From: CAZFLM01 sp964519955
Lineage (GTDB): Bacteria; Armatimonadota; Chthonomonadetes; Chthonomonadales; CAJBBX01
Length of the DNA: 64,000 bases
Assembly (NCBI GenBank): GCA_964519955.1
Contig: CAZFLM010000028.1
Span: forward strand, 11,060-75,059
Direction of reading: 5' to 3'
The translations under genes and the position numbers were made by a program. Below are positions 15,001-22,388 of this stretch, piece by piece (within the stretch, counting starts at the first letter, position 1; each line of letters begins with the position of its first letter). Under the pieces are notes generated by a model. The model searched no databases and was not told the DNA's origin. It was given only the letters and a program-made list of their open reading frames with translations.

Positions 15001-16371
15001 CTACCATCCGTAACGCTCCGGGCCCCAGGGGCGGTCGACGGTTTCCTGCTTCAGCAGGCGCAGCGTGTGGCTCGGGATGTCGCCCTGAACCAGCACCCCC
15101 GGGCCCACGCAGGTGTACGCGCCGATCTTCGCGCCGGGCTGGGTAATGACGTTGACGCCGGTGCGCGAGTAGTCGCCGAAGTACGTCGCGTTCGCCTCCA
15201 CCAGTGGGCGTTCGCGGCGGCCTGCGATGCGGTGCTCGGCCCGGCCGTCGTCGAACCGCAGCGTGCCGCACACAGTCGCCGCGCCGATGTCCACCGACAG
15301 CCCCACGAGCCCGCTGATCTCGCAGTAGTGCCACAGGTAGGCCCCGTCGAACAGCACGCCGTCCATCTCCGCGCCGTGCCCCACGATACAGTCATGGCCG
15401 ATGGTGGCGCGCGCGTCCACGAAGCCGTAGTCGCTGATGCGGCACCGGTCGCCGACGACGGCACGCCCGGCCAGGATGGCTCCGTTCACGATGCGCGTAT
15501 CGCTGCCCACGACGAGGCTGCCCTTGATGACGACGCGGTTGCCGATAGCCGAGCCGGGGCCTAGGCGGACAAACCCGTCGATGTCCGCGCCGTCGTGGAT
15601 GCGGGCTGAGGGGTGGATGCTGTGCTCGGTGAGCTCGGCGGTGAGCTGCTCGGCGACGACGGCGTTGGCCTGGAGCACGTGCCACGGCTTGTCCATGTCG
15701 ACGACAGGGCGCGTCGCCTCGATGGCGGCGATGTCGCCCTCCCAGTCGTTGAGCGATTGCGCCAGATCGGGCTCGGCAGGCGGCATCCCTCCTACTGGGA
15801 CGCGGCGCAGGAACCCGGGGTTCGCCTCCACTACGGGCAGAATGCTGCGCTCCAGCGCGACAACGCCGAGCCACCGGGCGGTGGAGTCGCTCTCGTGCCC
15901 AACGATGGCGCGCAGCGTGTCGCCCTCCACCTCCGCGCCGTGCCAGTTGCCGCCCTCGCCGTAGGGAATGCGGTCCCACAGCGCCGCGCCGGCCGCCCCG
16001 GTCCGTTCCTGGGCTTCGGCGAGGGCGCGCAGGTCGTCGTCATGGACGACCGTGTCGCCGTAGACCACGAGGAAGCGTTCGTCCGGGAGGGCGTTGGCGC
16101 CGGCCAGCACTGCCAGGGCTGTCCCCCCGCCATCGGGCTGCTGGACGAACTCGATGCCCTCGACGCCCAGCAGCGCATGGCGTACCGAGCCCGACTGGCA
16201 GCCGACGACCACGGCAACGCGCTGGACCCCGATGCGGCGGAGGGCATCGGCGAGCCGGCGCACGTTCGGCGTGTTGCCGACGGGGATGGCGGCCTTGTTG
16301 CGCACCTCGGCGAACGGCCACATCCGCTCGCCCCGCCCGGCGGCCAGGATGACGGCGGCTTGCACAGACAT
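15001..16371 (-). CDS. GlmU-like sugar-1-phosphate nucleotidyltransferase with left-handed beta-helix
   Basis: A 456-residue bifunctional-type enzyme. Residues 1-235 are the nucleotidyltransferase domain: ILAAGRGERMWPF is the nucleotide-binding loop, with the catalytic lysine in RNKAAIP, and YGDTVV is the metal-binding aspartate strand. Residues 255-450 are hexapeptide repeats (for example SAIGNRVVIKGSLVVGS and GAKIGAYTCVGPGVLV) of the acyl- or acetyltransferase/trimer type. It likely makes a nucleotide sugar for cell-envelope or exopolysaccharide synthesis. The sequence resembles archaeal-type bifunctional GlcNAc-1-P enzymes as much as GlmU, so I do not give a symbol. ATG 16371 has GGAGG 5 nt upstream; a longer start upstream lacks a ribosome site. 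Confidence 0.85.
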   Translation of the reverse strand: MSVQAAVILAAGRGERMWPFAEVRNKAAIPVGNTPNVRRLADALRRIGVQRVAVVVGCQSGSVRHALLGVEGIEFVQQPDGGGTALAVLAGANALPDERFLVVYGDTVVHDDDLRALAEAQERTGAAGAALWDRIPYGEGGNWHGAEVEGDTLRAIVGHESDSTARWLGVVALERSILPVVEANPGFLRRVPVGGMPPAEPDLAQSLNDWEGDIAAIEATRPVVDMDKPWHVLQANAVVAEQLTAELTEHSIHPSARIHDGADIDGFVRLGPGSAIGNRVVIKGSLVVGSDTRIVNGAILAGRAVVGDRCRISDYGFVDARATIGHDCIVGHGAEMDGVLFDGAYLWHYCEISGLVGLSVDIGAATVCGTLRFDDGRAEHRIAGRRERPLVEANATYFGDYSRTGVNVITQPGAKIGAYTCVGPGVLVQGDIPSHTLRLLKQETVDRPWGPERYGW

Positions 16372-16402
16372 GACTACCTCCCCGATATAGGCGCCCAAAT
16401 GC

Positions 16403-16850
16403 AACCACCGATGGACACAGATGAACAGCGATCACGGCGGGATGTTCTGGAACCGCCGATGGACCCGGCGCGCCGCGGAGGGCGCGCCCCACAGGTCTGC
16501 GACNNNNNNNNNNNNNNNNNNNNNNNNNNNNNNNNNNNNNNNNNNNNNNNNNNNNNNNNNNNNNNNNNNNNNNNNNNNNNNNNNNNNNNNNNNNNNNNNN
16601 NNNTGCCCCGTGGGGTGGGGCCTCCGTGCCCCGCCGGGTACCTGGCGCTGCCGCAGCGCTGTGCCTGCTCCAACGCTCCCGGCGCGCCGCGGAGGGCGCG
16701 CCCCACAGGTCTGCGACTGCCCCACAGGTTTGCGACTGCCCCACAGGCCTGCGACTGCCCCGTGGGGTGGGGCCTCCGTGCCCCGCCGGGTACCTGGCGC
16801 TGCCGCAGCGTCGTGCGTGTGCCCACGTACCCGCCCCGCCGGGTCTTCGC
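16403..16850. repeat. Repeat region: family H copy followed by family C repeats
   Basis: Starts with ACCGATGGACACAGATGAAC (family H, near 16407). From about 16466 come repeated GGCGCGCCGCGGAGGGCGCG modules joined to CCCACAGGTCTGCGACTG and to CCGTGGGGTGGGGCCTCCGT units (family C), on both sides of the gap. No gene is supported between 16372 and 16853. Confidence 0.8.
16504..16603. other. Assembly gap, 100 N
   Basis: Placeholder run of exactly 100 N inside repeat family C. Confidence 0.98.
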
Positions 16851-16853
16851 CGC

Positions 16854-17681
16854 CTACAGGCCCGCCGTGCGCAGGATCGCGCGCATGGCATCCGCCGCCC
16901 AGGTGACCGGGCTGCCGAAGGGCTCCGCGACGATCGGCCCGTCGTAGCCGATCTTGTCGAGGGCGCGCAGCATATCGCCGATCGGAATGACGCCCGTGGC
17001 GCCGGGCAGGCCGCGCTCCATGTCGTTGTAGTCGTCCATCGCAACGCCGATCGGCGCGTCGTTCACGTGGACGTAGACGATGCGCTTCTGGTCCACCTTG
17101 AGCAGGTCGTCGGCCGTCCCGCCGGACGTGAAGAGGTGCCAGACGTCGAGGAGGAGGCCGATGTTCGGACCGATGTCGTGGCCGAGCGCGAGCATGTCCT
17201 CCATCTTGTAGATGAAGGGGTACTTCATCGACGTGCGGCAGGTCTTCGGGCCGATGAACTCCAGGCCAAACCGGCAGTCGTAGTCGGCGAGGATGCGCGA
17301 GATCGGCGTGAAGCGGTCGACGAGGTGCTGGCGATGCTCGTCGAAGGGCATCGTGTCGGAGCAGGGCATGATCCAGGTCATCGTGCGCCCGCAGCCGATC
17401 GCCTGGCCGGCCTTCGCGAGGCGCGGGAGCGCCGCGAGCCCCTCCTCGTAGTGCGCTTCGTCGCCGCGGAAATCGACCGGCATGCCCCACCCGGCAGGGC
17501 GAACACCCGACTCCTCGAACAACGCGCAGACCGCGCTCTCGCCGTCGCGGTCGATGCGGTCGGCTATCTCGTGGATGGAGATCTCGACTCCCTGGAAGCC
17601 TGCCTTCTTGGCGGCCTTGATGGCCTCGTCGACGCTGGCGATGTGGACGCCGAGCGCGCCCGGACTGAGTGCGGTGAACAT
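16854..17681 (-). CDS. Sugar phosphate isomerase/epimerase (xylose isomerase-like TIM barrel)
   Basis: A 275-residue protein of the AP-endonuclease-2/xylose-isomerase-like superfamily, which isomerises or epimerises sugars or cyclitols with a divalent metal. The motif order fits the barrel: GFQGVEISIHE (strand 2), LEFIGPK with the metal-binding Glu (about residue 143), GLLLDVWHLF (Asp-His pair), IVYVHVNDAP and, at the end, IVAEPFG (last metal Glu). The start at 17681 is supported by GAGAGG about 10 nt upstream. It is divergent from the thioredoxin gene at 17911, leaving about 230 bp for both promoters. It probably serves catabolism of sugars freed by the hydrolases; the substrate is open. Confidence 0.87.
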   Translation of the reverse strand: MFTALSPGALGVHIASVDEAIKAAKKAGFQGVEISIHEIADRIDRDGESAVCALFEESGVRPAGWGMPVDFRGDEAHYEEGLAALPRLAKAGQAIGCGRTMTWIMPCSDTMPFDEHRQHLVDRFTPISRILADYDCRFGLEFIGPKTCRTSMKYPFIYKMEDMLALGHDIGPNIGLLLDVWHLFTSGGTADDLLKVDQKRIVYVHVNDAPIGVAMDDYNDMERGLPGATGVIPIGDMLRALDKIGYDGPIVAEPFGSPVTWAADAMRAILRTAGL

Positions 17682-17809
17682 CGGGTGGTGTCCTCTCGAT
17701 GGGGCGATATGGGCGTGTGGCGCTGCGACGCGTCGGCCCATTTGGGGGATTCGCGAGGGCGCCGGGCGAGTCCTGCGACCTGGCGCGGAGCCGCGTGTTC
17801 CGGGGCGCA

Positions 17810-17837
17810 TGGACGGAAGCGGCGCTGCCCAGTATAA
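17810..17837 (+). promoter_or_regulatory. Promoter of the secreted thioredoxin gene
   Basis: A perfect TATAAT (17832-17837) has TGGACG (17810-17815) 16 bp upstream, a 4/6 match to the -35 consensus. It predicts a leader of about 65 nt. Confidence 0.6.
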
Positions 17838-17910
17838 TGGCCGGCATGGGTGGCGAGCCGGAGGCAATGGCGAGCCAGGCGCCGCGTGACGCGGCGGGAG
17901 GGGGAGTGTG

Positions 17911-19005
17911 ATGTTCGGGTCGAGGATGCTGCTCGCGCTGGCCGCGAGCCTGGTTGTCGCGGGCTCCGCGGGCGCCCAGGACAAGGTGACGCTCAACGTT
18001 GGGATGCCGGCGCCGCCGATGAAGGTGGTGGAGTGGGTCAAGGGCGACAAGACGGAGCAGTTCCAGAAGGGCAAGCTGTATGTGGTGGAGTTCTGGGCGA
18101 CGTGGTGCGGCCCGTGCAAGGTCAGCATCCCGCATCTGACGGACATGGCGGCCAAGTACAAGGGCCAGGTCACGTTCATCGGCGTCGATGTGTGGGAGCA
18201 TCCGTCGAGCCCGACGGACACGGCCTACTACGCCAAGGTCAGGAAGTTCGTCGACGACATGGGCGACAAGATGGCCTACAACGTGGCCATGGACGGGCCC
18301 GAGGGCACGATGGCCAAGACGTGGCTGGCCGCGGCGGGCGAGAACGGCATCCCGTCGTCGTTCCTCATCGGCAAGGACGGCAAGATCCTCTGGATCGGCC
18401 ATCCGATGGGCGGGCTCGAGCAGACCATTGAGAAGGTCATTGCCGGCGAGTTCGACGCCAAGGCCGAGGCCGCACGGCGCGGCAAGGAGAAGGCGCAGCA
18501 GGAGCGCATGGCCAAGCTGATGGGGCCCATCCAGGCGGCCGCTCGCAAGGGCGACACGAAGGCCATGCTGGTCGAGATCGACAAGGTGCTCGCGGCGAAC
18601 CCCGACCTGGAGGGCCAGCTTGCGCCGACCAAGCTCAACATCCTGCGCCGCACCGACGAGCCCAGCATCTACCCCTACCTGAGCAAGCTGGCCGGTGGCG
18701 CCTGGAAGGAAGACGCCCAGACCCTGAACATGTGGGCCTGGTACATCGTCGACCCGAAGACCACGTTCAAGGCGCCGGACTTCAAGGTGGCACTGAAGCT
18801 CGCCCGCCGCGCCTCCACGCTAACCGAGGACAAGGATCCGATGATCCTCGACACGCTCGCGGCCGCCTACGCGCGAACCGGCGACAAGAAGAAGGCGATC
18901 GAGACCCAGCAGAAGGCGGTCGACATCCTCACCGCCGACGCCGCGGCGGACGACGCGACCGTCAAAGAGATGCAGGGGCGGCTGGAGGAGTACCGGAAGA
19001 AGTAG
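17911..19005 (+). CDS. Secreted TlpA-like thioredoxin with helical C-terminal extension
   Basis: A 364-residue exported thiol-disulfide protein. Signal peptide to about residue 22 (AGSAGAQ). Residues 28-175 are an AhpC/TlpA-type redoxin fold with active site WCGPC (C66, C69) and the cis-Pro segment NGIPSSFLIGKDG. Residues 185-364 are mostly helical, with TPR-like character near the end (LARRASTL, ILDTLAAAYARTGDKKKAIE). It likely reduces or folds exported proteins or carries electrons in the envelope; the C-terminal repeats may bind a partner. Start ATG follows GGGAGGGGGAG; a GTG immediately before is less likely. The stop codon lies in the arm of an inverted repeat. Confidence 0.88.
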   Translation: MFGSRMLLALAASLVVAGSAGAQDKVTLNVGMPAPPMKVVEWVKGDKTEQFQKGKLYVVEFWATWCGPCKVSIPHLTDMAAKYKGQVTFIGVDVWEHPSSPTDTAYYAKVRKFVDDMGDKMAYNVAMDGPEGTMAKTWLAAAGENGIPSSFLIGKDGKILWIGHPMGGLEQTIEKVIAGEFDAKAEAARRGKEKAQQERMAKLMGPIQAAARKGDTKAMLVEIDKVLAANPDLEGQLAPTKLNILRRTDEPSIYPYLSKLAGGAWKEDAQTLNMWAWYIVDPKTTFKAPDFKVALKLARRASTLTEDKDPMILDTLAAAYARTGDKKKAIETQQKAVDILTADAAADDATVKEMQGRLEEYRKK

Positions 19006-19142
19006 CGAGTAGCGAGGAGTGAGTAGCGAGTAGAACGGCGGCGCGGCGGTGGGCGGAAGTCCGAAGCCAGAAGCCAGAAGCCAGAAGCCAGAAGCGGAGC
19101 CGACGCTTCTGGCTTCTCTTCTACTCGCTACTCGCTACTCGC
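19001..19142. terminator. Nested inverted repeats (family F) between converging genes
   Basis: The outer arm AGTAGCGAGTAGCGAGGAGT and following bases (19001-19035) pair with TTCTACTCGCTACTCGCTAC and following bases (19119-19142), with a deletion in the right arm. An inner hairpin is made of CCAGAAG heptamers (19063-19096) and CGCTTCTGGCTTCT (19104-19117). Both flanking genes end inside the outer arms (stops at 19003-19005 and 19128-19130). It is very probably a bidirectional terminator. Confidence 0.75.
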
Positions 19143-21896
19143 CGCCACCTCCTCAGCCGACAGCGCCCTCGCGACGAAGCGGACGCCGGCTATCCTGCCG
19201 ATGAAGTGCTCGCCTCCCTCGTAGAGTGGGTTGAAGCCGATGCCCACCTCGCGGCTCTGCGAGCGAACGTACTCGGGCACGTTCGTGCTGCCCGTTGCCT
19301 TGCCGTTTACGTAGAGCGTCAGCGTGCCGCTCTGCTTAACCGCCGCCAGGTGGACCCACTCGCCCTGCTTCAGCGCGACGCCGGGGGTGGAGAAGAAGCC
19401 ACCGCCCTCGATCCGCGCGAAGACCTCGCTGCCCAGCACGATAATGCGGAGCGGGTCGTCGCCGCCGCGGCACCAGGCCGAGAAGACCTCCTGCCCGTTC
19501 GACGGCAGGCTCTCCGGGCACGCCCACGCCATCGCGGTGTAGTCGCGCTCCGGGAAGTACGGCAGCTCGAAGCGCAGCTTGCTGGCCGGGCCGAACGCGC
19601 GCGCGCCGCCGGCCTTGCCCACCCGATCCGCCGCCGGGGCAACGGCCTCCGCGAAGGAGCGCTTGCCGAACAAGACCTCGGCCTCGTCGCTCAGCGGCGC
19701 GTCCACCATCAGGCCGTCGGCGCGGACGGAGAGGAACGGCGTGGCCGCGGCCTTGCTGACGGCGAAGCGGCGCGGACCGTCGTGGTTGCCCGTGGCGGCC
19801 CAGGCATTGCGGGTGCGCACGGTCCAGTAGTAGTCACCGTCCGATTCCAGGCCTGTCTCGATTGTCGCCTGCGACTCCTGGAGCCCGGTCCGCTCGACCA
19901 CCACGTGCTTCATCTCTCGGTCCCGCGCCACGGTCAGCTCGTAGGTCGAGTCAGCCCCGCCGGTCGGGTGCCACTTGAACAGGATGGAACCCGGTTTGCC
20001 CCGCCAATCGGCTTCCGGCAGGAGCAGGCGCGCGGCGGACGGCGCGATGTGCGAGGCCGGGAGCCAGGCGGCGTAGTCGGTGCCGCTTGCGCCCGCCGTG
20101 GCGAACTCGCAGAGCGTGAGCGTCGCGCCGTCCTCGGTCTTGACGGTCCACTTGCCCATGGGCGGGTAGACGCCGGGCGTCGTCGATGGCGCGCCGACCG
20201 GGACGGCGGTCAGCTTCAGTTTGGACGCGTCGATCGGCTTGAGTTCGGCCGTCTCGATCGGGTTGAGGGCGGCGTCGAAGGTGAGCAGGATCGGACCGGA
20301 GTGGATGGCGATCCGGCCTGCGCGCTCGGGGCCCTCGCCGATCTGGTAGCGCGGCGTCATGTCGAACGCCAACCCCACGACGTCGCCCTTCGCCCACGTG
20401 CGCTCGATGACGGCGTACGTGCCGGGCTTCGGGGCGGGCGCGACCGGCTGACCGTTGAGCTTCACGGTTGTCTTCGCGGACCAGGCCGGGATGCGCAGGC
20501 GGAGCGTGAACTTGGCGCGGCGCGACGGGCTCACGGTGAGCTTCACGGCGCCGGCGATCGGGTAGGCCGTCTCCTGCGCGAGCCGCACGCTGGTCGACGG
20601 TGTGAGCGGGATGTCGAACTGGCTCGGGCCGTAGAAGTTCACGTTCAGCCCGTCCTTGGCGCGCATCACGGCCCACTCCGAGAGCATGCCGAGCGTGCGC
20701 GGGCTGTTCACGGAGCAGCAGTTCAGCTCCGGCGCGCCCGGGCGGTACTGGAAGTTGATCTGGTGATACGACGGCGCGCGGACGCCGTTGAGCGGGGTGT
20801 CGTAGGTGCACCACTGGGCCGAGGGATGCTGAGCGGCGAGCGCCTGGTTCCACTGCGTCAGCTCCAGCTCGTCGGCGACCCTCGGGTCCCCGGTCAGGCG
20901 CAGCACGTCGATGGTGAGCGCCATCCACGCGACGCTGCAGCACGTCTCGATCGGCCCGGCCATGTAGATCGTGCCGACCGCCCCCTCGTTGGTGGTGAAC
21001 GCGCCGTCCGGGTGGATGTCGAGGCGGCGGATGCTGTCCCACAGGTTGAGCGTCGCCTTGCGGTAGGTCTCGTCGCCGGTCTGCTCGTAGCGCTTCACGA
21101 AGCCCTGGAGGATGTGCAGCGCTTCCCAGCGCGGGCCGCTCGCGGGGAGCTTCCAGTACTCGACGCCCTCCGCGCCCTTGCGCAGCCAGTCGCCGTCCTT
21201 GGGCAGGTCGTCCTCGATGCGGCGGCACATCTCCGTGTACTTCGGGTTACCCGTGCGGATGGCCAACTCGGCCATGATGTGGAGCACGGCCAGGTTGAAG
21301 TTGGCGCTGCCCGACTCGATGGGCCGGCGCTTGCCGTCGACATACACCTTGCAGACGTAGTCCGCGGCCCTGACGGCGCACTGGTAGGCCTTCTCGTCGC
21401 CGGTGTCGTCGTGCCACATCACGAGGCCGAGCATGCAGTGGTAATGCCCCCACAGGTCGCAGTCGGCCATGAGGCGGCGGGCCTTCGGGAACGGGCCGAG
21501 GTAGCCGGACGGGTCCTGGCTGGCCACGAGCGTGTCGACGAAGTGCTGCACGTACGGCTTGAGGCGTGGATTTGTGGACATGCGGCACGCCTGGACCGCC
21601 GAGATCAGGTACTTGCCGGCGAACTCGCCTGCCCATGGCACGATGTCGGGATAGGGCAGGCGGCGGTCGCGGCGGTGCATCATGTCGAGGAGGCCCGGGT
21701 TCGACTCGGGCGCGCGCAGGAGCCACTGCTCCACGTTGCGGTCGACGCGCGCGCCCAGCTCCCCGCCGAAGCGCCACCGGGCATGTTGGATCGGTTCCAC
21801 GGCTGTATTTCCCTTCTTGCCGGCCTGCCCGGCGGCCGAGCCCGCGACCAGCGAGGCGAGCAGGGCGGCCGCGCAGAGCGTCAGCTTCCGGTTCAT
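19128..21896 (-). CDS. GH127-family beta-L-arabinofuranosidase-like protein with LamG domain
   Basis: A 922-residue exported glycosidase. Signal peptide MNRKLTLCAAALLASLVAGS; the start at 21896 has AAGGAA nearby. Residues 35-600 are the (alpha/alpha)6 barrel of GH127/DUF1680. The zinc-site residues are visible: ETCCS (equivalent of the Glu-Thr-Cys pair) and ELNCCSVNSPR, whose double cysteine holds the catalytic thiol. The LGHYH-type motif is present as CDLWGHYHCMLGL. Residues 730-920 form a concanavalin-like LamG module (AMAWACPESLP, GEWVHLAAVKQSG, LYVNG), presumably for carbohydrate binding. It is likely to release arabinofuranose from plant-type glycans. The final residues SSE and the stop are encoded by the family F repeat. 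Confidence 0.88.
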   Translation of the reverse strand: MNRKLTLCAAALLASLVAGSAAGQAGKKGNTAVEPIQHARWRFGGELGARVDRNVEQWLLRAPESNPGLLDMMHRRDRRLPYPDIVPWAGEFAGKYLISAVQACRMSTNPRLKPYVQHFVDTLVASQDPSGYLGPFPKARRLMADCDLWGHYHCMLGLVMWHDDTGDEKAYQCAVRAADYVCKVYVDGKRRPIESGSANFNLAVLHIMAELAIRTGNPKYTEMCRRIEDDLPKDGDWLRKGAEGVEYWKLPASGPRWEALHILQGFVKRYEQTGDETYRKATLNLWDSIRRLDIHPDGAFTTNEGAVGTIYMAGPIETCCSVAWMALTIDVLRLTGDPRVADELELTQWNQALAAQHPSAQWCTYDTPLNGVRAPSYHQINFQYRPGAPELNCCSVNSPRTLGMLSEWAVMRAKDGLNVNFYGPSQFDIPLTPSTSVRLAQETAYPIAGAVKLTVSPSRRAKFTLRLRIPAWSAKTTVKLNGQPVAPAPKPGTYAVIERTWAKGDVVGLAFDMTPRYQIGEGPERAGRIAIHSGPILLTFDAALNPIETAELKPIDASKLKLTAVPVGAPSTTPGVYPPMGKWTVKTEDGATLTLCEFATAGASGTDYAAWLPASHIAPSAARLLLPEADWRGKPGSILFKWHPTGGADSTYELTVARDREMKHVVVERTGLQESQATIETGLESDGDYYWTVRTRNAWAATGNHDGPRRFAVSKAAATPFLSVRADGLMVDAPLSDEAEVLFGKRSFAEAVAPAADRVGKAGGARAFGPASKLRFELPYFPERDYTAMAWACPESLPSNGQEVFSAWCRGGDDPLRIIVLGSEVFARIEGGGFFSTPGVALKQGEWVHLAAVKQSGTLTLYVNGKATGSTNVPEYVRSQSREVGIGFNPLYEGGEHFIGRIAGVRFVARALSAEEVAASSE

Positions 21897-21929
21897 GGTT
21901 GGTTCCTTGGTGATCGGTTGTCCGTTGCG

Positions 21930-22385
21930 AACGGCCCGGCGGGGCGCGGAGGCCCCACCCCACGGGTCGTGCACAGCCCATGTGGGGCCTGCCTAGTCGT
22001 TGTGGGGCGCGCCCTCCGCGGCGCGCCGGGTGCGTTGGAGCAGGTACAGCGTGCCGCCGAACACGAATGCCGGCGTTGTGCGTCGCGAACGGCCCGGCGG
22101 CGCGCGGAGGCCCCGCCCTACGGGTTGTGCACAGCCCATGTGGGGCCCGCCCAGTCATTGTGGGGCGCGCCCTCCGCGGCGCGCCGGGTGCGTTGGAGCA
22201 GGTACAGCGCGCNNNNNNNNNNNNNNNNNNNNNNNNNNNNNNNNNNNNNNNNNNNNNNNNNNNNNNNNNNNNNNNNNNNNNNNNNNNNNNNNNNNNNNNN
22301 NNNNNNNNNNNNTTGTGGGGCGCGCCCTCCGCGGCGCGCCGGGTGCGTTGGAGCAGGTACAGCGCGCCGCCGAACACGGCCGGTC
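21930..22385. repeat. Family C repeat array with assembly gap
   Basis: Alternating GGCCCGGCGGnGCGCGGAGG, GTGCACAGCCCATGTGGGG, GGGGCGCGCCCTCCGCGGCG and GTGCGTTGGAGCAGGTACAG units occur at 21936-22065, 22088-22212 and 22313-22380. No gene is supported in this 492-bp space. Confidence 0.8.
22213..22312. other. Assembly gap, 100 N
   Basis: Placeholder of 100 N inside family C repeats, between the GH127 and GH36 genes. Confidence 0.98.
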
Positions 22386-22388
22386 GCC

